In this document: positions 1-10,899 of the stretch, piece after piece
Layout of the letters: every line of letters starts with the position of its first letter
How positions within the stretch are numbered: position 1 is the first letter of the stretch
Source: Saccopteryx bilineata
Lineage: Eukaryota > Chordata > Mammalia > Chiroptera > Emballonuridae
Reading direction: 5' to 3'
Assembly: GCF_036850765.1 (NCBI RefSeq)
Contig: NC_089493.1
Coordinates: forward strand, 125,928,239-125,992,238
DNA: 64,000 nucleotides
Translations under genes and position numbers: made by a program
Notes under the pieces: generated by a model
Databases searched by the model: none
What the model was told of the DNA's origin: nothing
The model's input: only the letters and a program-made list of their open reading frames with translations

Positions 1-689
1 AAAGTCACCAAGTTCTGAAAGAGAGGATTTGTACTAGACAGAAAACTAGAGTTGTATCATAAAGCATCATTAACCATTCCCAAAGGAAAGATTTAGTTTT
101 TAAAACAAGGAGGGGGGAAGATACAGAATGTTGAAAGAGCATATGGAAATTATTTCTTTCTCTGAGGACTGATGAAATAAAATACCTAGGGGTGTGGTAA
201 GGAAGAGGCAGCCGGCCCTCTGGCCTGAACTACACAAAAGATCTCTAAAGACTTGCTTGGGTATGTGTTTTGTACACTTACTGCTTTGAAACTGTACTCT
301 AGCTTAGAGATCTGCTTTAATAAAAACACAATTATTAAACAAGAGAACAAACTACCTCCTTTCCTTGCCCAAACTGACCTTTAAACTCACACAATAGTTT
401 AGAAAGCTATTTCTTTCTTCCTATTTGAAAGCTAAAAAAAAGCTAATGCTTTAATTTCCCAAGATAATTTTTTATGTTTCATATTATTTGTTGAGTTTTG
501 TTTAATCAAGTGTTTAAACTATCATTCTAACAAAGAGTTTGGGTTTAGAATTAGAGGGACAGCTTCCCATTAAGAAGATCACCTGTATCTACAATTTGGC
601 CCAAACTATTTACAGCCTCTTTCCATCTACCACAGGGCTGTTCTTCCTGTGGACCTGGCCAGTCTACTAGCCCTGTCATCCACTGCCTT

Positions 690-1128
690 ACTTACCTTCA
701 GAGGGCCCCTGATGGCCTGCGCCTGGACACCTGCTCTGTGAAGTGCACACACTCCTGTCCCTGCAGTGCTCCCCCATCAGGGGCTTGGCTCGGTCCTGGT
801 CCCTCTCCTCTCTCCACAAGGCACCACCCACAGAGCCCAGCGGCCCCCTCATCTCCTTCAGATCTGTTCAAACTTCACTGTCACCTCGTAGGAGAGGCCT
901 TTGCTGACCACTCAGTCTAAATTAGCTTCCCTCCCCTTTCTTCCTGATCTCATCCTGCTCCACTGTTCTTCAGAGCATCTGCTATGATCTCAAATGCTCC
1001 TCTGCCATCAGTCATCTCTTTCACTGGGCTAGAGCTAGTTCTGTAGGTAGAAACTTTGAATGCTCTCATCTCCCGGCACTGAGAACAGTAATAGGTGTTC
1101 TACAGATACTTGTTAGGCAAACTAAATA
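690..1128 (+). repeat. L2 LINE 3' fragment
   Basis: The sequence follows the mammalian L2 3' region: a CT-rich body, a 'ggcctttgctgaccactcag' segment, then a segment resembling the L2 end ('tctcccggcactgagaacag', 'taggtgttctacagatactt'). It is old and diverged. The call rests on remembered consensus, not on a search. Confidence 0.7.
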
Positions 1129-1139
1129 ACTGTATTTTT

Positions 1140-1590
1140 TTTAATTGTATTGCCTTGGAGAGCATTGTGCTAAGTGAAATAAGCCAGTCAGAGAATTACA
1201 AGTACCATATGAGTTCACTCATATGTGGAATCTAATGAACTAACAAGCAAAACAGAGGCAGACTCATACACAGAGAGCAGGCTGACAGCTGTCAGGTGGG
1301 AGTGTTGGGTGAGGCAGGTGGAGGGATAGAGCAAAAAAGGACAAATAAAAGCAAAGAAAAAAATACATGGGCACAGAACAGTGTGGTTGGGTGATTGTGG
1401 GGAGGAGAGGAGGGGGAGGGGGTGGGGGTGGGTAAGTGGTGATGGCCGAAGATTTGACTGGGGGGGTGGTGAACACAATACAGTGTACAGAGATGTGTTA
1501 TAGAATTGGGCACCTGAAACCTGTATAATTATGTTAACCAGTATCACCCCAATAAATCCAATTAAAAAATAAAAATTTAAAAAGTCTACT
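1140..1590 (+). repeat. L1 LINE 3' end fragment
   Basis: L1 3' UTR signatures are visible: 'agtgaaataagccagtcaga', 'catatgtggaatctaatgaa', and an end 'ccccaataaatccaattaaa' followed by an A-rich tail. The same 3' terminal words recur at 27635-27690, showing a shared L1 subfamily. G-rich runs occur inside (about 1398-1475). Confidence 0.8.
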
Positions 1591-2877
1591 ATAGTCCTCT
1601 TGATAACAGGGATCATATGCCCCTTAATACTGGAAGATACTTAAATTTACAGAATATATTTTTAATGTATTCAATAAAAATAGAAAAAGTGAGTTTTACA
1701 GTTCCCAGCAGAATATTATTAACTCCATGTATTCTTTTAGACTTCAATGAGCAGAGTACCATCCCCATATTAATATTCAAGAGTTCTTCAAACATCTGTA
1801 TGTTTCAGACATCATCGTTCTCTGCTTCTATGTGTGATGGCTTGGACAGACAACACTGTATGTTTCACTTCCCCTACCCCTACGCACGTCATCCAAGGAA
1901 CAAGAGAGTAGGTCAGCACAGCTGCTCCAGATGGAAAAGAAAAGTGACAGCAGGCAGACCCATGCATGACTGTATTACCTAGTTCTGACTCGGGGAAGCA
2001 GGCTTTCCTACAGCTCTGACTCGGGTGAGAGGGAGAGAAATGACGCAGAATGATGATAAGAACTGCATAGAGGGTGCCCAAGGGTGCCTGACGGTGCTGT
2101 GTTCAGGGCCGGGCACTGCCCAGGCCTCCCCCTAGAGAAAGGCTGAGAGCCGGAAGGAAAGAGCGGCAGGAGGAGCAGCCTGCACTGAGAGGGACCAGCG
2201 CCGGAAGCCCACCCCATTCTGACTGGGTGAAATGAGGAAAGAACGATAAGGCATTTACTGAGACGAGGCTCACAGAACCGGGGCTGAAGAGTGAATTGAT
2301 AAGACTAGTGCAAGGCAGGAATTAGTGCATGCACTGTATTGTTTTAAAGGAAAAGCCCTCATTAAATTAAATACAGAAAAGAAAAAGGGAATCAAAATGT
2401 TAATAGCCATATTGAAATCACAATATATAATAGATTTTGAGTTCTGTTTTCTTCATTTCTTATCATGTTGGGAGAATTTCCCTTAACAGTAAATACATGA
2501 TCCGTCATTAAGGAAGAATAGAAAAAACCCAGCCACGACCTGCCAGGCTAAAACACATCATTTAAGAACCTCACACAATGCAGTGTCTCATACTCGGAGG
2601 GTGGATATTCCAGGTCGGCAATCAAAGGGCTGCCTATTTCCCACTGGATGCACTCATTTAATTGAATCCAATGTCTCAAACTGAGCAAGATTATTTAGGC
2701 AAAACCTCAGCTATTAACACCCAGGTTCTATATGGGCAGGATTCACTGAGCAGAGAGAGGGGAATGCTTTTAAACTCAAAACAGTTATACAAAATCACTA
2801 ACCACTTTTACTAAGCACTTTACTTAAACTGCATTTTATATATACATAAAATTTTTTGAATTAAAATTAAGATCTAC

Positions 2878-2915
2878 CTGTTGTAACGATGGTCCTTTCT
2901 TCCAAAATTCTCTCC
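2878..2915 (-). CDS. UACA: UACA small coding exon (ankyrin to coiled-coil linker)
   Basis: This 38-bp exon lies between an ACTCTTCAG acceptor and a GTAGATC donor. With one base from the previous exon it encodes GREFWKKGPSLQQ, matching the UACA linker, which I recall in human as GRELWKKGPSLQQ. It ends in phase 0. Being only 38 bp, it was found purely by expected sequence and splice signals. The next expected exon, starting RNLTHMQ, was not seen before position 1 and is presumably outside the window. Confidence 0.92.
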
Positions 2916-3298
2916 CTGAAGAGTTAAAAAGATGAGGAAGAGGAAAGTGAGACAGCAGGTTAACTTGGGTAGATATGAGTTCCCTAACTACCCAACTGAG
3001 TCAATATGAGAAAACTAAATTTTAAAGTTTCCTTTAAAGCTTACAGTTAATAATAGTGAAATAACATTTTTACAACTCAAATTGGCAAAGTAGTCTTTTT
3101 TTTTTTTTTTTTTGCAATGACAATATCCAGGTAGATAATATTCAATGCTATGGAGGGGAGGCAGGTAGAAACTACCATATATCAAACACTCCCAATTGAA
3201 AGGCAATTTGTCAATATATAGTAAAAGCTTAAAAAAAATGTGCAGACCCTGAGAACCCATGATTCAATTTCTAGGAATTGATCTTAAGGGTATAATAA

Positions 3299-3666
3299 GC
3301 CCTGGCTGACTGACTCAGCAGTAGAGCGTTGGCCCGGTGTGTGGGAGTCCCGGGTTCAATTCCCGGCCAGGGCACACAGGAGAAGCACCCATCTGCTTCT
3401 CCACCCTTCCTCTTCTCCTTTCTCTCTATCTCTCTCTTCCCCTCCCACAGCCAAGGCTCCATTGGAGCAAAGTTGGCCCGGGTGCTGAGGATGGCTCCAT
3501 GGCCTCCGCCTCAGGCACTAGAATGGCTCCAATTGCAGCAAAGCAATGCCCCAGAGGGGTCAAGCATCGCCCCCTAGTGGGTTTGCCGGGTGGATCCCAG
3601 TAGGGTGCATGCAGGAGTCTGTCTGCCTCCCCACCGCTTCTCACTTATGAAAAATATAAAAAAAAA
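3299..3666 (+). repeat. Bat tRNA-derived SINE, long family (Rhin-1-like), copy 1
   Basis: The tRNA-like head begins 'gccctggctgactgactcag' and includes a B box 'gggttcaattcc'. The body carries the diagnostic 'agaagcacccatctgcttct', a CT-rich tract and 'ggctccattggagcaaagtt', then an A tail. It is flanked by a direct repeat 'ggtataataa' (3288-3297 and after the tail), so it is a complete retrotransposed copy. It carries a CTCF-core-like 'gccccctagtgg'. Confidence 0.92.
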
Positions 3667-4090
3667 GGTATAATAAAAATATGCTAAAATAGTTATGCAT
3701 AAGGACAGTCACTAAATTGTTATTTATAATATTAGTAAAAACTATAAACAACTTAAATACCTACAGAAAATTGCTTAAACTTAAAAATAGATGGAATTTT
3801 ATGCAACCATAAAAATCATACTGTAGAAAAAATATTTATTTATGAAGGAAAAGTCTACAAAATATATTACACAGAAAGTAATCTACAGCTCACTCCACTC
3901 GCTCACTCTACTCAATCGCATGCACAGGGAGAAGGCTGAAAGGTATTCCTCAAAATGTTAACAGAGGCTCCTCAGCAGTAGGATGAGTGGCTAATTTTAT
4001 TTGTCATTCTTTTCTGTATTTTCCAATTGCTTTCTAGTAAACATAGAAAAGCACTTGGCACAAGTATTCAGTAAGTATTATTGAATATAT

Positions 4091-4325
4091 ACTGCTCACA
4101 AAAATTAGGGGATATTTAAAAATGAATATGAAGTAATAAAGGATTTGATTTTTTTAAATTAAACGAGAACATCAGAAAAGCAAACAAGTCAAAGAAAGTT
4201 GTTCAATTATGCAGATGAGAAGCAAAACCAACTTTTATTTCATTGGTGAGAATGCATGATACACAAGGCTGAAAGTACTGGAGTATCTGCACGTTCCCCT
4301 GATCCCCTAATTTTTGTGAGCAGTG
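4091..4325. mobile_element. Tc1/mariner-like MITE with 21-bp inverted ends
   Basis: The left end 'actgctcacaaaaattaggg' is a perfect inverted match to the right end 'cccctaatttttgtgagcag' plus t. The 235-bp interior is AT-rich and has no coding capacity. TA dinucleotides lie close to both ends, as expected for a mariner target, but the exact TSD boundary is blurred by one base. A non-autonomous element is inferred. Confidence 0.85.
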
Positions 4326-4410
4326 TTATATACTAGTTTGAAAAATGATCCTTTAAAACTGGAAGTATAAAAATTTAGAGCTTCACCCTACCTCATCTAT
4401 ATATCTATAG

Positions 4411-4412
<2 letters not shown>

Positions 4413-4458
<46 letters not shown>

Positions 4459-4459
4459 T
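4413..4459. repeat. (TG)n then (TA)n microsatellite
   Basis: About 17 TG units run directly into about 7 TA units. It is a simple repeat inside a UACA intron and is likely length-polymorphic. Confidence 0.97.
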
Positions 4460-4724
4460 ACTAAAACACTTGATTTGATTATTTCTACTCAGTTCTTAAT
4501 TTATTCCACAGTAGAGTAGGGTTTACTGATAAACTAGACAATATTCGCAACACGCACTGCCTCCCAGCAGGTGACGAAGCACAGAGCCAGGGGACACAGG
4601 GAGATAAGCTGTTGATCGGTAATGAAGATTTTGCTTCTTATAAATTGTAGTTCTACCATCTAAATTTTTATAAGCTGTTCCTAATTAACCTAGACTTTTC
4701 TAGTTACAAAAAAACTGTTGGTAC

Positions 4725-4906
4725 CTTTGTTGGTACTTTCCGATGCAGTCTTCAATAAGGTTAGAATGTCCAGATTGTCACCAATTCTTGCATAGTAAGA
4801 ACAGTCATGGCCAAGGGCGTCCAGCAAGCTTCCGTCAGCACCATTTTTAATTAAGACCTCTACGGCATCTTTGCAGCCATACTCACAGCCCAGCATGAGA
4901 GCAGTT
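4725..4906 (-). CDS. UACA: UACA coding exon (last ankyrin repeats and linker)
   Basis: The 182-bp exon follows a CCCTCTTAG acceptor and has a GTACCA donor. It reads TALMLGCEYGCKDAVEVLIK, NGADGSLLDALGHDCSYYAR and IGDNLDILTLLKTASESTNK. It covers the last full ankyrin repeat, the degenerate one that follows, and the start of the linker to the coiled coil. The open frame continues a few codons past the donor into the intron, but that is read-through: the next exon joins in phase at AAAG|GG. A 5'-truncated SINE lies 115 bp upstream of the acceptor. Confidence 0.95.
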
Positions 4907-6922
4907 CTAAGAGGGAAAACAGAAGAATAAAGAACCTTAAGAAAGACCCAAGCAAATACTTCTGAAATCTTCTAGAGCCACCTTTTTTAAAGAATAAATG
5001 TTACTTTAAAAAGTCATACTACGGGTTTGATTCCCAGCCGGGGCACACAGGAGAAGCGCCCATCTGCTTCTCCACCCCTCCTCCTCTCCTTCCTCTGTCT
5101 CTCTCTTCCCCTCCTGCAGCCAAGGCTCCATTGGAGCAAAGTTGGCCCGGGCACTGAGAATGGCTCTGTGGCCTCTGCCTCAGGCGCTAGAGTGGCTCTG
5201 GTTGCAACAGAGCGATGCCCCCGATGGGCAGAACATCGCCCCCTGGTGGGCATGCCGGGTGGATCCCGGTCGGGCGCATGCGGGAGTCTGTCTGACTGCC
5301 TCCCCGTTTCCAACTTCAGAAAAATACACACACACACAAAAAGTCATACTTACACCTCTAAGTTTTAATCTTATATTTTAACTTTCTAGCAATTATTTTG
5401 CCCAATTCTCTCTTTTTATGCTGAGGAAAGCAGCACCTCAGGAAGTGAAATGACTTATCTAACTCTGTCTTCGGTGGTGAACACTGGATCTCAAAAGGAA
5501 GCTGATTCTCGCTGCACACCACATACGTTCTAGTTCTTTCTTATCCTCCCTACCAGTTACTGCTACACAATTTTATACAAAACAAATGTTAACACAGTTT
5601 GTGTGACTGGGGAAGAAAATGCTATATGTAGATAGGACAGGGGAATAAAAAAAAACTTGAATACAGAGTCAGAACCTAAGGTTTTAATTGATTTTTAAAA
5701 CCATCTGCTACCTACACTCATTGATGTTTTTGTGAAATTCCGATGAAAACTAAAACAGAGACAAACATGCTTGGAACAATTTATGATCTAAAAAATAAGG
5801 CATTATATATGGGCCAACCAGACCATGCCTCTCTGACACTAAAATTTATTTTAAATCAAATTTTCTTAGTCAGGCTTGGAACCAGATTATAGCATCTGCA
5901 AAAACAAATACATGGCCACTTTCTCAGTAACCATGTCAATAATTTAACTGCTTAAGAATTTCTTCCTTTGAGATTCTGAAAAAGTAAAACAGAACTATAA
6001 AATCTGACATCTAAAGACTATTTTATTATATTTATCTACTTGCAATGGACTACAAACAATAGGTACATGTTTAGAAAAATAAAATTACGTCAAAAGAAAC
6101 CGACTTCGCTCATAATCATCCATAAAATCCCAGAAACTCATTATAAATTACTGTAATGCTTCAACTAATAGAGGGGCTGCCTTTCAGCTACTTGGTTGTC
6201 AGAAACTTGATGACCATAAACACCAGAATGATAATATAGCAAGCGCCATGACACACCAGGCCTAGAAATTCTAAGTGCACATCAACTCAAACAGCATCAA
6301 ATACAGAAGCTCAAATAAACCAAGGGAATCTTGGGACAGAGTATGAACTCAGTTTCAGAGGTGGTCCTGTGCCTGGGCCAAGGAAAGAGGCACAATTTTT
6401 CTCAAGGAAAATCTGTACGGAAACATTTCAAGCTCCTTGAGAAAGCGCTGCACTCCGCTGTGTATGGATGGTCTAGGTCTCTTTCACATAGCCGTTACTG
6501 GTACACAACTGAGGATCTGTCCTGAAACAGGCCAGCTCAGGGCACTCAACAGTCAAAGACTCATTAGTGGAGAAGTGAACTGTAGATGTAGTTTTCACTC
6601 TCAAAAGACAAACAAAGAGCTGTCACGTTGATGTAATTTTTTATTCTTCTCCCTTACACCTTATTTGAACCCATTTCATTAGACATCCTCCTTCTTCCAC
6701 CCTTTGACTCAGGCCCGGGCTCTAATCTCTGCTTGTATTCTGCATTTACTTGTCACCTTCCACATGTTACCCCACCCTAGGCAGGCTCTGAGGGAAAATA
6801 AAAAGCAGTGTTAGTTCCAAGGAAGGGGATAACCAAAAGGGATGGAAAGGCTAAGTCCCGGCAGCATTTCAGAATCACTGTGCAGGCTGCTGGTGTGTGG
6901 GAGCTGTGATAGAAAAAATTAC
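4907..6922 (-). other. UACA: UACA intron
   Basis: The 2.0-kb intron has a 5'-truncated SINE next to the downstream exon and a MIR-like stretch around 5410-5530 ('gaaatgacttatctaactct'). The remainder, including 5540-6900, shows no recognised element. The two short plus-strand open frames at 6331-6631 have no supporting features. Confidence 0.7.
5021..5340 (+). repeat. Bat SINE, long family, 5'-truncated copy 2
   Basis: The copy starts inside the B-box region ('gggtttgattcccagccggg') and runs through 'agaagcgcccatctgcttct' to 'acacacacacaaaaa'. A direct repeat, roughly 'aaaaagtcatact', lies on both sides (5008-5020 and 5337-5350), so the truncation happened during insertion. It contains an intact CTCF-core match 'gccccctggtgg' at 5238-5249 and lies 115 bp from a UACA exon. 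Confidence 0.9.
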
Positions 6923-7029
6923 CTGTTTTGTTTGTCTCGGGAATTAACATCCGCTCCTCTGTCTATCAGTAGTTGACAGATCGCAGGCCTACACATCTGT
7001 GTGGCCAGAACAAGGGGTGTCCGCCCATC
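6923..7029 (-). CDS. UACA: UACA coding exon (ankyrin repeat)
   Basis: The 107-bp exon follows a TTACTTAG acceptor and has a weak-looking GTAATT donor. It encodes DGRTPLVLATQMCRPAICQL and then LIDRGADVNSRDKQN, with the Arg codon split into the next exon. The DGRTPL and GADVNSRD stretches are ankyrin consensus segments. The order and phase match UACA. Confidence 0.95.
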
Positions 7030-7132
7030 CTAAGTAACAGAAAAAATAAAACGGCTTTAAGGCAGCAAAATCCTCACAACATAAAAGTCAGAATACATGG
7101 GTTGAAATGAGAATAAATGTAAACTGACTTAC

Positions 7133-7203
7133 CATGTCTTTGGCATTCACCGAAGCCCCGTGGTCGCAAAGCAGCTGTATGCTAGAGGGACAGTCTGCCA
7201 TGG
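7133..7203 (-). CDS. UACA: UACA coding exon (ankyrin repeat)
   Basis: The 71-bp exon follows an acceptor ending CTTAAAG and stops at a GTAAGT donor. In phase it encodes AMADCPSSIQLLCDHGASVN then AKDM. The last codon is ATG (Met) where I recall Val in human UACA. It sits directly at the splice junction. The following intron is only 103 bp, which is very short compared with its neighbours. Confidence 0.95.
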
Positions 7204-8449
7204 CTTTAAGAACAAAGGGACACAAGAGATGGTGAACATCTGTTGGTGAAACATGGTGTTCTGCTAAGACCATATAAGGGATAAATTCTTCATTTTCTAA
7301 ACTACCACACTTCACAACATTCACTCTCAGTTCAGTATTATAAGCATCAGTTTCCTATCTGAAAATGGATTAGATAAGATCATTTGGTAAATTTTTATAT
7401 AATTTATTGGAACCAACAAATATCATCCTTGTAGAAAACAAGAATATACTGTCATTCTAAAGGTAAACACGGATAATAAAAATTAAAGATAAGCTTTCTA
7501 TTGATAGTATTTTTTAAACATGGGTATATCTGGCTTGACCCATGAAGTGTGAGCTGAGTTTTTATGAAAGAATCCTGTTCACTTTTTTAGAAAAGAGCCA
7601 CAGTAGACAAAGTATGACTCATACAATTCACACTCTCTTTCAACGTCTGCCCTTAATGATGCAAAGCAGGGTCAGTTTACTGAAAATTACAAAACTGCAC
7701 GATGTTTCTTCTCTGACCAACACTAATGTTCATATCTGTATTAGGAAAAACATTACCGTTAAATTTATAAGATAGGATTGTTTATACTCCCCATGAATTC
7801 TTTTTAAAGCCTATGCATTAATACTAGATTATTAGCACCAAAAGTACTGACAAGGTCAGTGTTCCTTTTTTGTGTGTGTAAAATTTAATAGTGCTAAACC
7901 AAATATATATTAAGAAAATCCAATAAATATTCATTTCTGGATGTCTTTATTCAGCAAGTTTTTTACAGAAAATATATAACCGAACTTAAAAAAAAAAAGA
8001 TAAACCAAAACTGATACATTAATTCAGAAATTATAAAATCAAGAACCATTCAGGCCCAATTAAAAATAAGAATGAAAAAAATGTAAAGCATAATAAATTC
8101 CAGTTATGATATATTGAACAAATAAAGCCACTAAGAAAGGTGCTATGATGAAGAATGCCAATTGTTCACCCAACTCTGACCACCCTTTCTTCCATGGCAG
8201 TACAGTTATGCTGGGCACATGGATGGCTCCCCTAGAGACCACAGTTCCCAGTGTCCCTGCATGCATGCAGAACCCCATGAGTTAGAGCATGCCTCTGTAA
8301 CCTTACTGGAGTGATGGCGCTACCTTCTGAGTCTAGGGCTTAAAAGAATGGTTATGCATTCCTGTACAATCTTTCCCCTTTCTGCTAGCAGGAAAACAGA
8401 GGTGCCTGCCATCTGCTTCAGTCTTAAAGATGAGGACAATGCCCTAGGC

Positions 8450-8639
8450 CCCTGGTTGGCAAACTGCGGCTCTTTGGCCCCTTGAGTGTGGCTCTTCCAA
8501 AAAATACCATGTGCGGGCACTACCTCGATAAGGAATGTACCTATCTATATAGTTTAAGTTAAAAAATTTGGCTCTCAAAAAAAACTTCAATCGTTATACT
8601 GTTGATATTTGGCTCTGTTGACTAATGAGTTTGCTGACC
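8450..8639. mobile_element. hAT-family MITE, diverged
   Basis: The ends 'ggttggcaaactgcggctct' and 'gagtttgctgaccactg' are imperfect inverted repeats. They share internal words ('tatatagtttaagtt', 'ttggctctgttgactaatga') with the better preserved element at 38762-38972. An 8-bp target duplication is not clear here, so the boundaries are approximate. It abuts the CDC42 pseudogene. Confidence 0.75.
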
Positions 8640-8659
8640 ACTGCAGGCGACTGTAGAAC

Positions 8660-9830
8660 TGCAAAATGGAAGAACTCTAGATCCATGAATGACCATGTGG
8701 AGCAGAGGCACAAGCTAATCTTAATGTCAGGATTGAAACATGAAAGAAATGTATTCTGCAGTACTGTCAACACCCTTGCAGAGAAGCTGAGGTCATCATT
8801 GGATACGAAACATTTAAAGTGGATAGAAATCTATTTCAGCAATGCTGACAATTAAGTGAGCTTGGGCAATAGTGCCGTTGGTAGAACATATTTCCCGTTA
8901 TCCTACACAACAAACTTCCATCTGAGCAGGCGTCGCCTGTTTCTGATAACTACGTAGTCACAGTTATGATTGGTGGACAGCCATATACTGTTGGGACTTT
9001 TTAATACTACAGGACAAGAGGATTATGATTACATCATGGAGTTATACCCAAACAGATATATTTCTAGCCTGTTTTTCAGGGGTCTTTCCATCTTCATTTG
9101 AAGATGTGAAGGAAAAGTGAGTGCCTGAGATAACTCGCCACTGTCCAAAGACTCATTTCTTGCTTGTTGGGACCCAAACTGATTTCAGATGACCCCTCTC
9201 CTAGTGAAAAACTTGCTAAGAAAGGCAGAAGCCTGTTACTCCAGAGACTGCTGAAAAGCTGGCCCATGTCCTGGAGGCCAGCAAGTGTGCAAAGTGCTCT
9301 GCACTCACAGAGGAAGGCCAACGCACACTCTGGACAAAGCAATATTGGCTGCCCTGCGGCCTCCAGACCCCAAGAGCTGCAGCACACGCTCCTGCAAACA
9401 TCTCTCCAGTGCCCTTTCTGCATCACATTAAAAGCAATGTTCAAATCAAGCTAAAGATTCAAAATTAAAATTTGTTTTTGCAGTAATGACACGTCCTGCA
9501 CTTACGCACAGGCACTCATGTGAGACAAGACCCATAGGTATGGCCCTTTCCCCTTCTCAGTGTTAGTTAACTTGAGTAATTGTATATTGTCAGAAAAGTG
9601 ATCAGTACTAGCTTCTGTTTCGTTGTTTCAAATTTTTATTTTGTTTAACAACAGGGCATGCTTGTGGTGACTTTGCAACAGTCTAATTCAGTTAAAGCTG
9701 CTCTCAGGTTGCACTCTGGATGGAGAGTGATCTGAGACATCTAGTTCTCGTTGCTCTTTTTTCTTTTGGGTGGTGAGGGGTACAGGGGAAAATTAGTTTT
9801 CAATTAGTCATTTTTTAAAAGTGCATTAAC
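8660..9830 (+). pseudogene. CDC42 (pseudogene): CDC42 processed pseudogene (with UTRs)
   Basis: This intronless copy of a CDC42 mRNA lies antisense to UACA. The 5' UTR is recognisable ('cttgcagagaagctgaggtc', 'catttaaagtggatagaaat'). The CDS-equivalent starts at ATG 8842 and ends near 9397. Fragments of the GTPase remain: [15 protein letters not shown] near 8940-8990, 'gaggattatgat' for the switch II region, and 'actgctgaaaagctggccc'. The third codon after IK is TGA, and further stops and indels follow, so no Rho GTPase can be made. 3' UTR words ('gtgagacaagacccatag', 'cttgtggtgactttgcaaca') continue past 9690. The 3' boundary is uncertain and may reach about 10090. Open frames at 8625-8855 and 9164-9454 are debris of this copy. 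Confidence 0.93.
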
Positions 9831-10557
9831 GACTGGACTGGCCTTAAGGAGGGCGGAGTTTTTCTACACTGCACTCACTGTCCAGACCTAGCTTAGGAAA
9901 CACGCTCCCCACTGGGTACTCTCAGCAGAGTACAGTAATGCCTCATTTAGTAACGTCCTCCTCTTTGAAGTCGCCTTTCTCTCCACCCTGAAGTGGGCCC
10001 AGTACTGGGTGAGTTTCATGAGAGTAGGGAGACCTGCCTTGTCCCTCTTCTTTTTTAGCCATTTACCCATCTTTTTGAATTTCTAATTTCTTTCACTGAA
10101 AAATGAGAAGTGTTACACCTTTTGAAATACTAAATGGACTGAGTACACAATTAAGAAAAAATAATAATTTTCCCTGTCAGTCATTGTCTTGCATGCTCAG
10201 CACAGATGTGAGGCTCCGCAGCCTACAGTTCTGTGTTCCCGAGACACTGCTGACGACCCGGAACACGTGCCGGCTGGTGCTGGAAGACGGGCCAACGACT
10301 GTGGAATGATTAACATCCTCTTCAGGCCATGAGAATGGAGATCTGCTTCACTAAGAAGCCAGAGGAGGCCTGGGGGTGGGGAGGACATTAACAATATGGG
10401 GCCAGGCAGGGGAATCCTGATTTCTGTTCTGCATGAGGAACCCTGGTGCAGCCAACTGAAGCTCTCCAGCTCACTATGTGTTAACTGGGATTGTCTCAGC
10501 TGGTTTTGGTCACAGCTTCCAATTTTTAAAAATGTTAGGTAAAAAAAAAAAAAAAAA

Positions 10558-10715
10558 GCCTGACCTGTGGTGGTGCAGTGGATAAAGCATCAACCTGGAA
10601 TGCTGAGGTTGCCAGTTCAAAACCCTGGGCTTGCCTGGTCAAGGCACATATGGGAGGTGATGCTTCCTGCTACTCCCCCCCCCCCCACTCTAAAATGAAT
10701 AAAGTTTAAAAAAGT
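10558..10715 (+). repeat. Bat tRNA-derived short SINE (second family, short form)
   Basis: It starts 'gcctgacctgtggtggtgca' with an A-box-like 'gtggataaagca' and a B-box-like 'cagttcaaaaccc', then 'ggtcaaggcacatatgggag', a run of 11 or more C, and an A-rich end. Two minus-strand relatives at 16333 and 51421 share this layout. Confidence 0.85.
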
Positions 10716-10867
10716 CAAAATAAAAATAAAATGTTCAGGTCATTTCCACCTTTTCCAAATCCTAATCCTTGTAGATTCATTAGTGTTGAACCAATGCTTT
10801 ATCATGTCTTAATTCCTTGCATATGCATACTTTACAGATGTATTAAACAAAGAACCCTTCCACAACC

Positions 10868-10869
<2 letters not shown>

Positions 10870-10899
<30 letters not shown>
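10870..10899. repeat. (TCA)n microsatellite
   Basis: Ten perfect TCA/ATC units sit in the UACA intron. They translate as a poly-Ile or poly-His run only by chance. Confidence 0.95.

Larger units (their letters stand above)
1..2877 (-). other. UACA: UACA intron (partial) downstream of the 38-bp exon
   Basis: No coding exon was recognised here. It holds an L2 3' end (about 690-1128) and an L1 3' end (about 1140-1590), both described separately. The stretch 1-690 has no recognised content. The stretch 1590-2877 is AT-rich single-copy-looking sequence. Its open frames are short and lack supporting features. Confidence 0.7.
2916..4724 (-). other. UACA: UACA intron with SINE, mariner-like MITE and (TG)n
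   Basis: This 1.8-kb intron contains a long SINE (3299-3666), a mariner-like MITE (4091-4325) and a TG/TA microsatellite (4413-4459). I recognise nothing in the remaining AT-rich sequence. Confidence 0.8.

Noticed and set aside
4690..4724. Extension of the ankyrin frame past the exon (NSFFVTRKV end)
   Set aside because: The GTACCA donor and in-phase 38-bp next exon show that this is intron read-through.
8842..9397. Functional Rho GTPase retrogene
   Set aside because: A stop in the sixth codon and several later stops and indels; it is a pseudogene.
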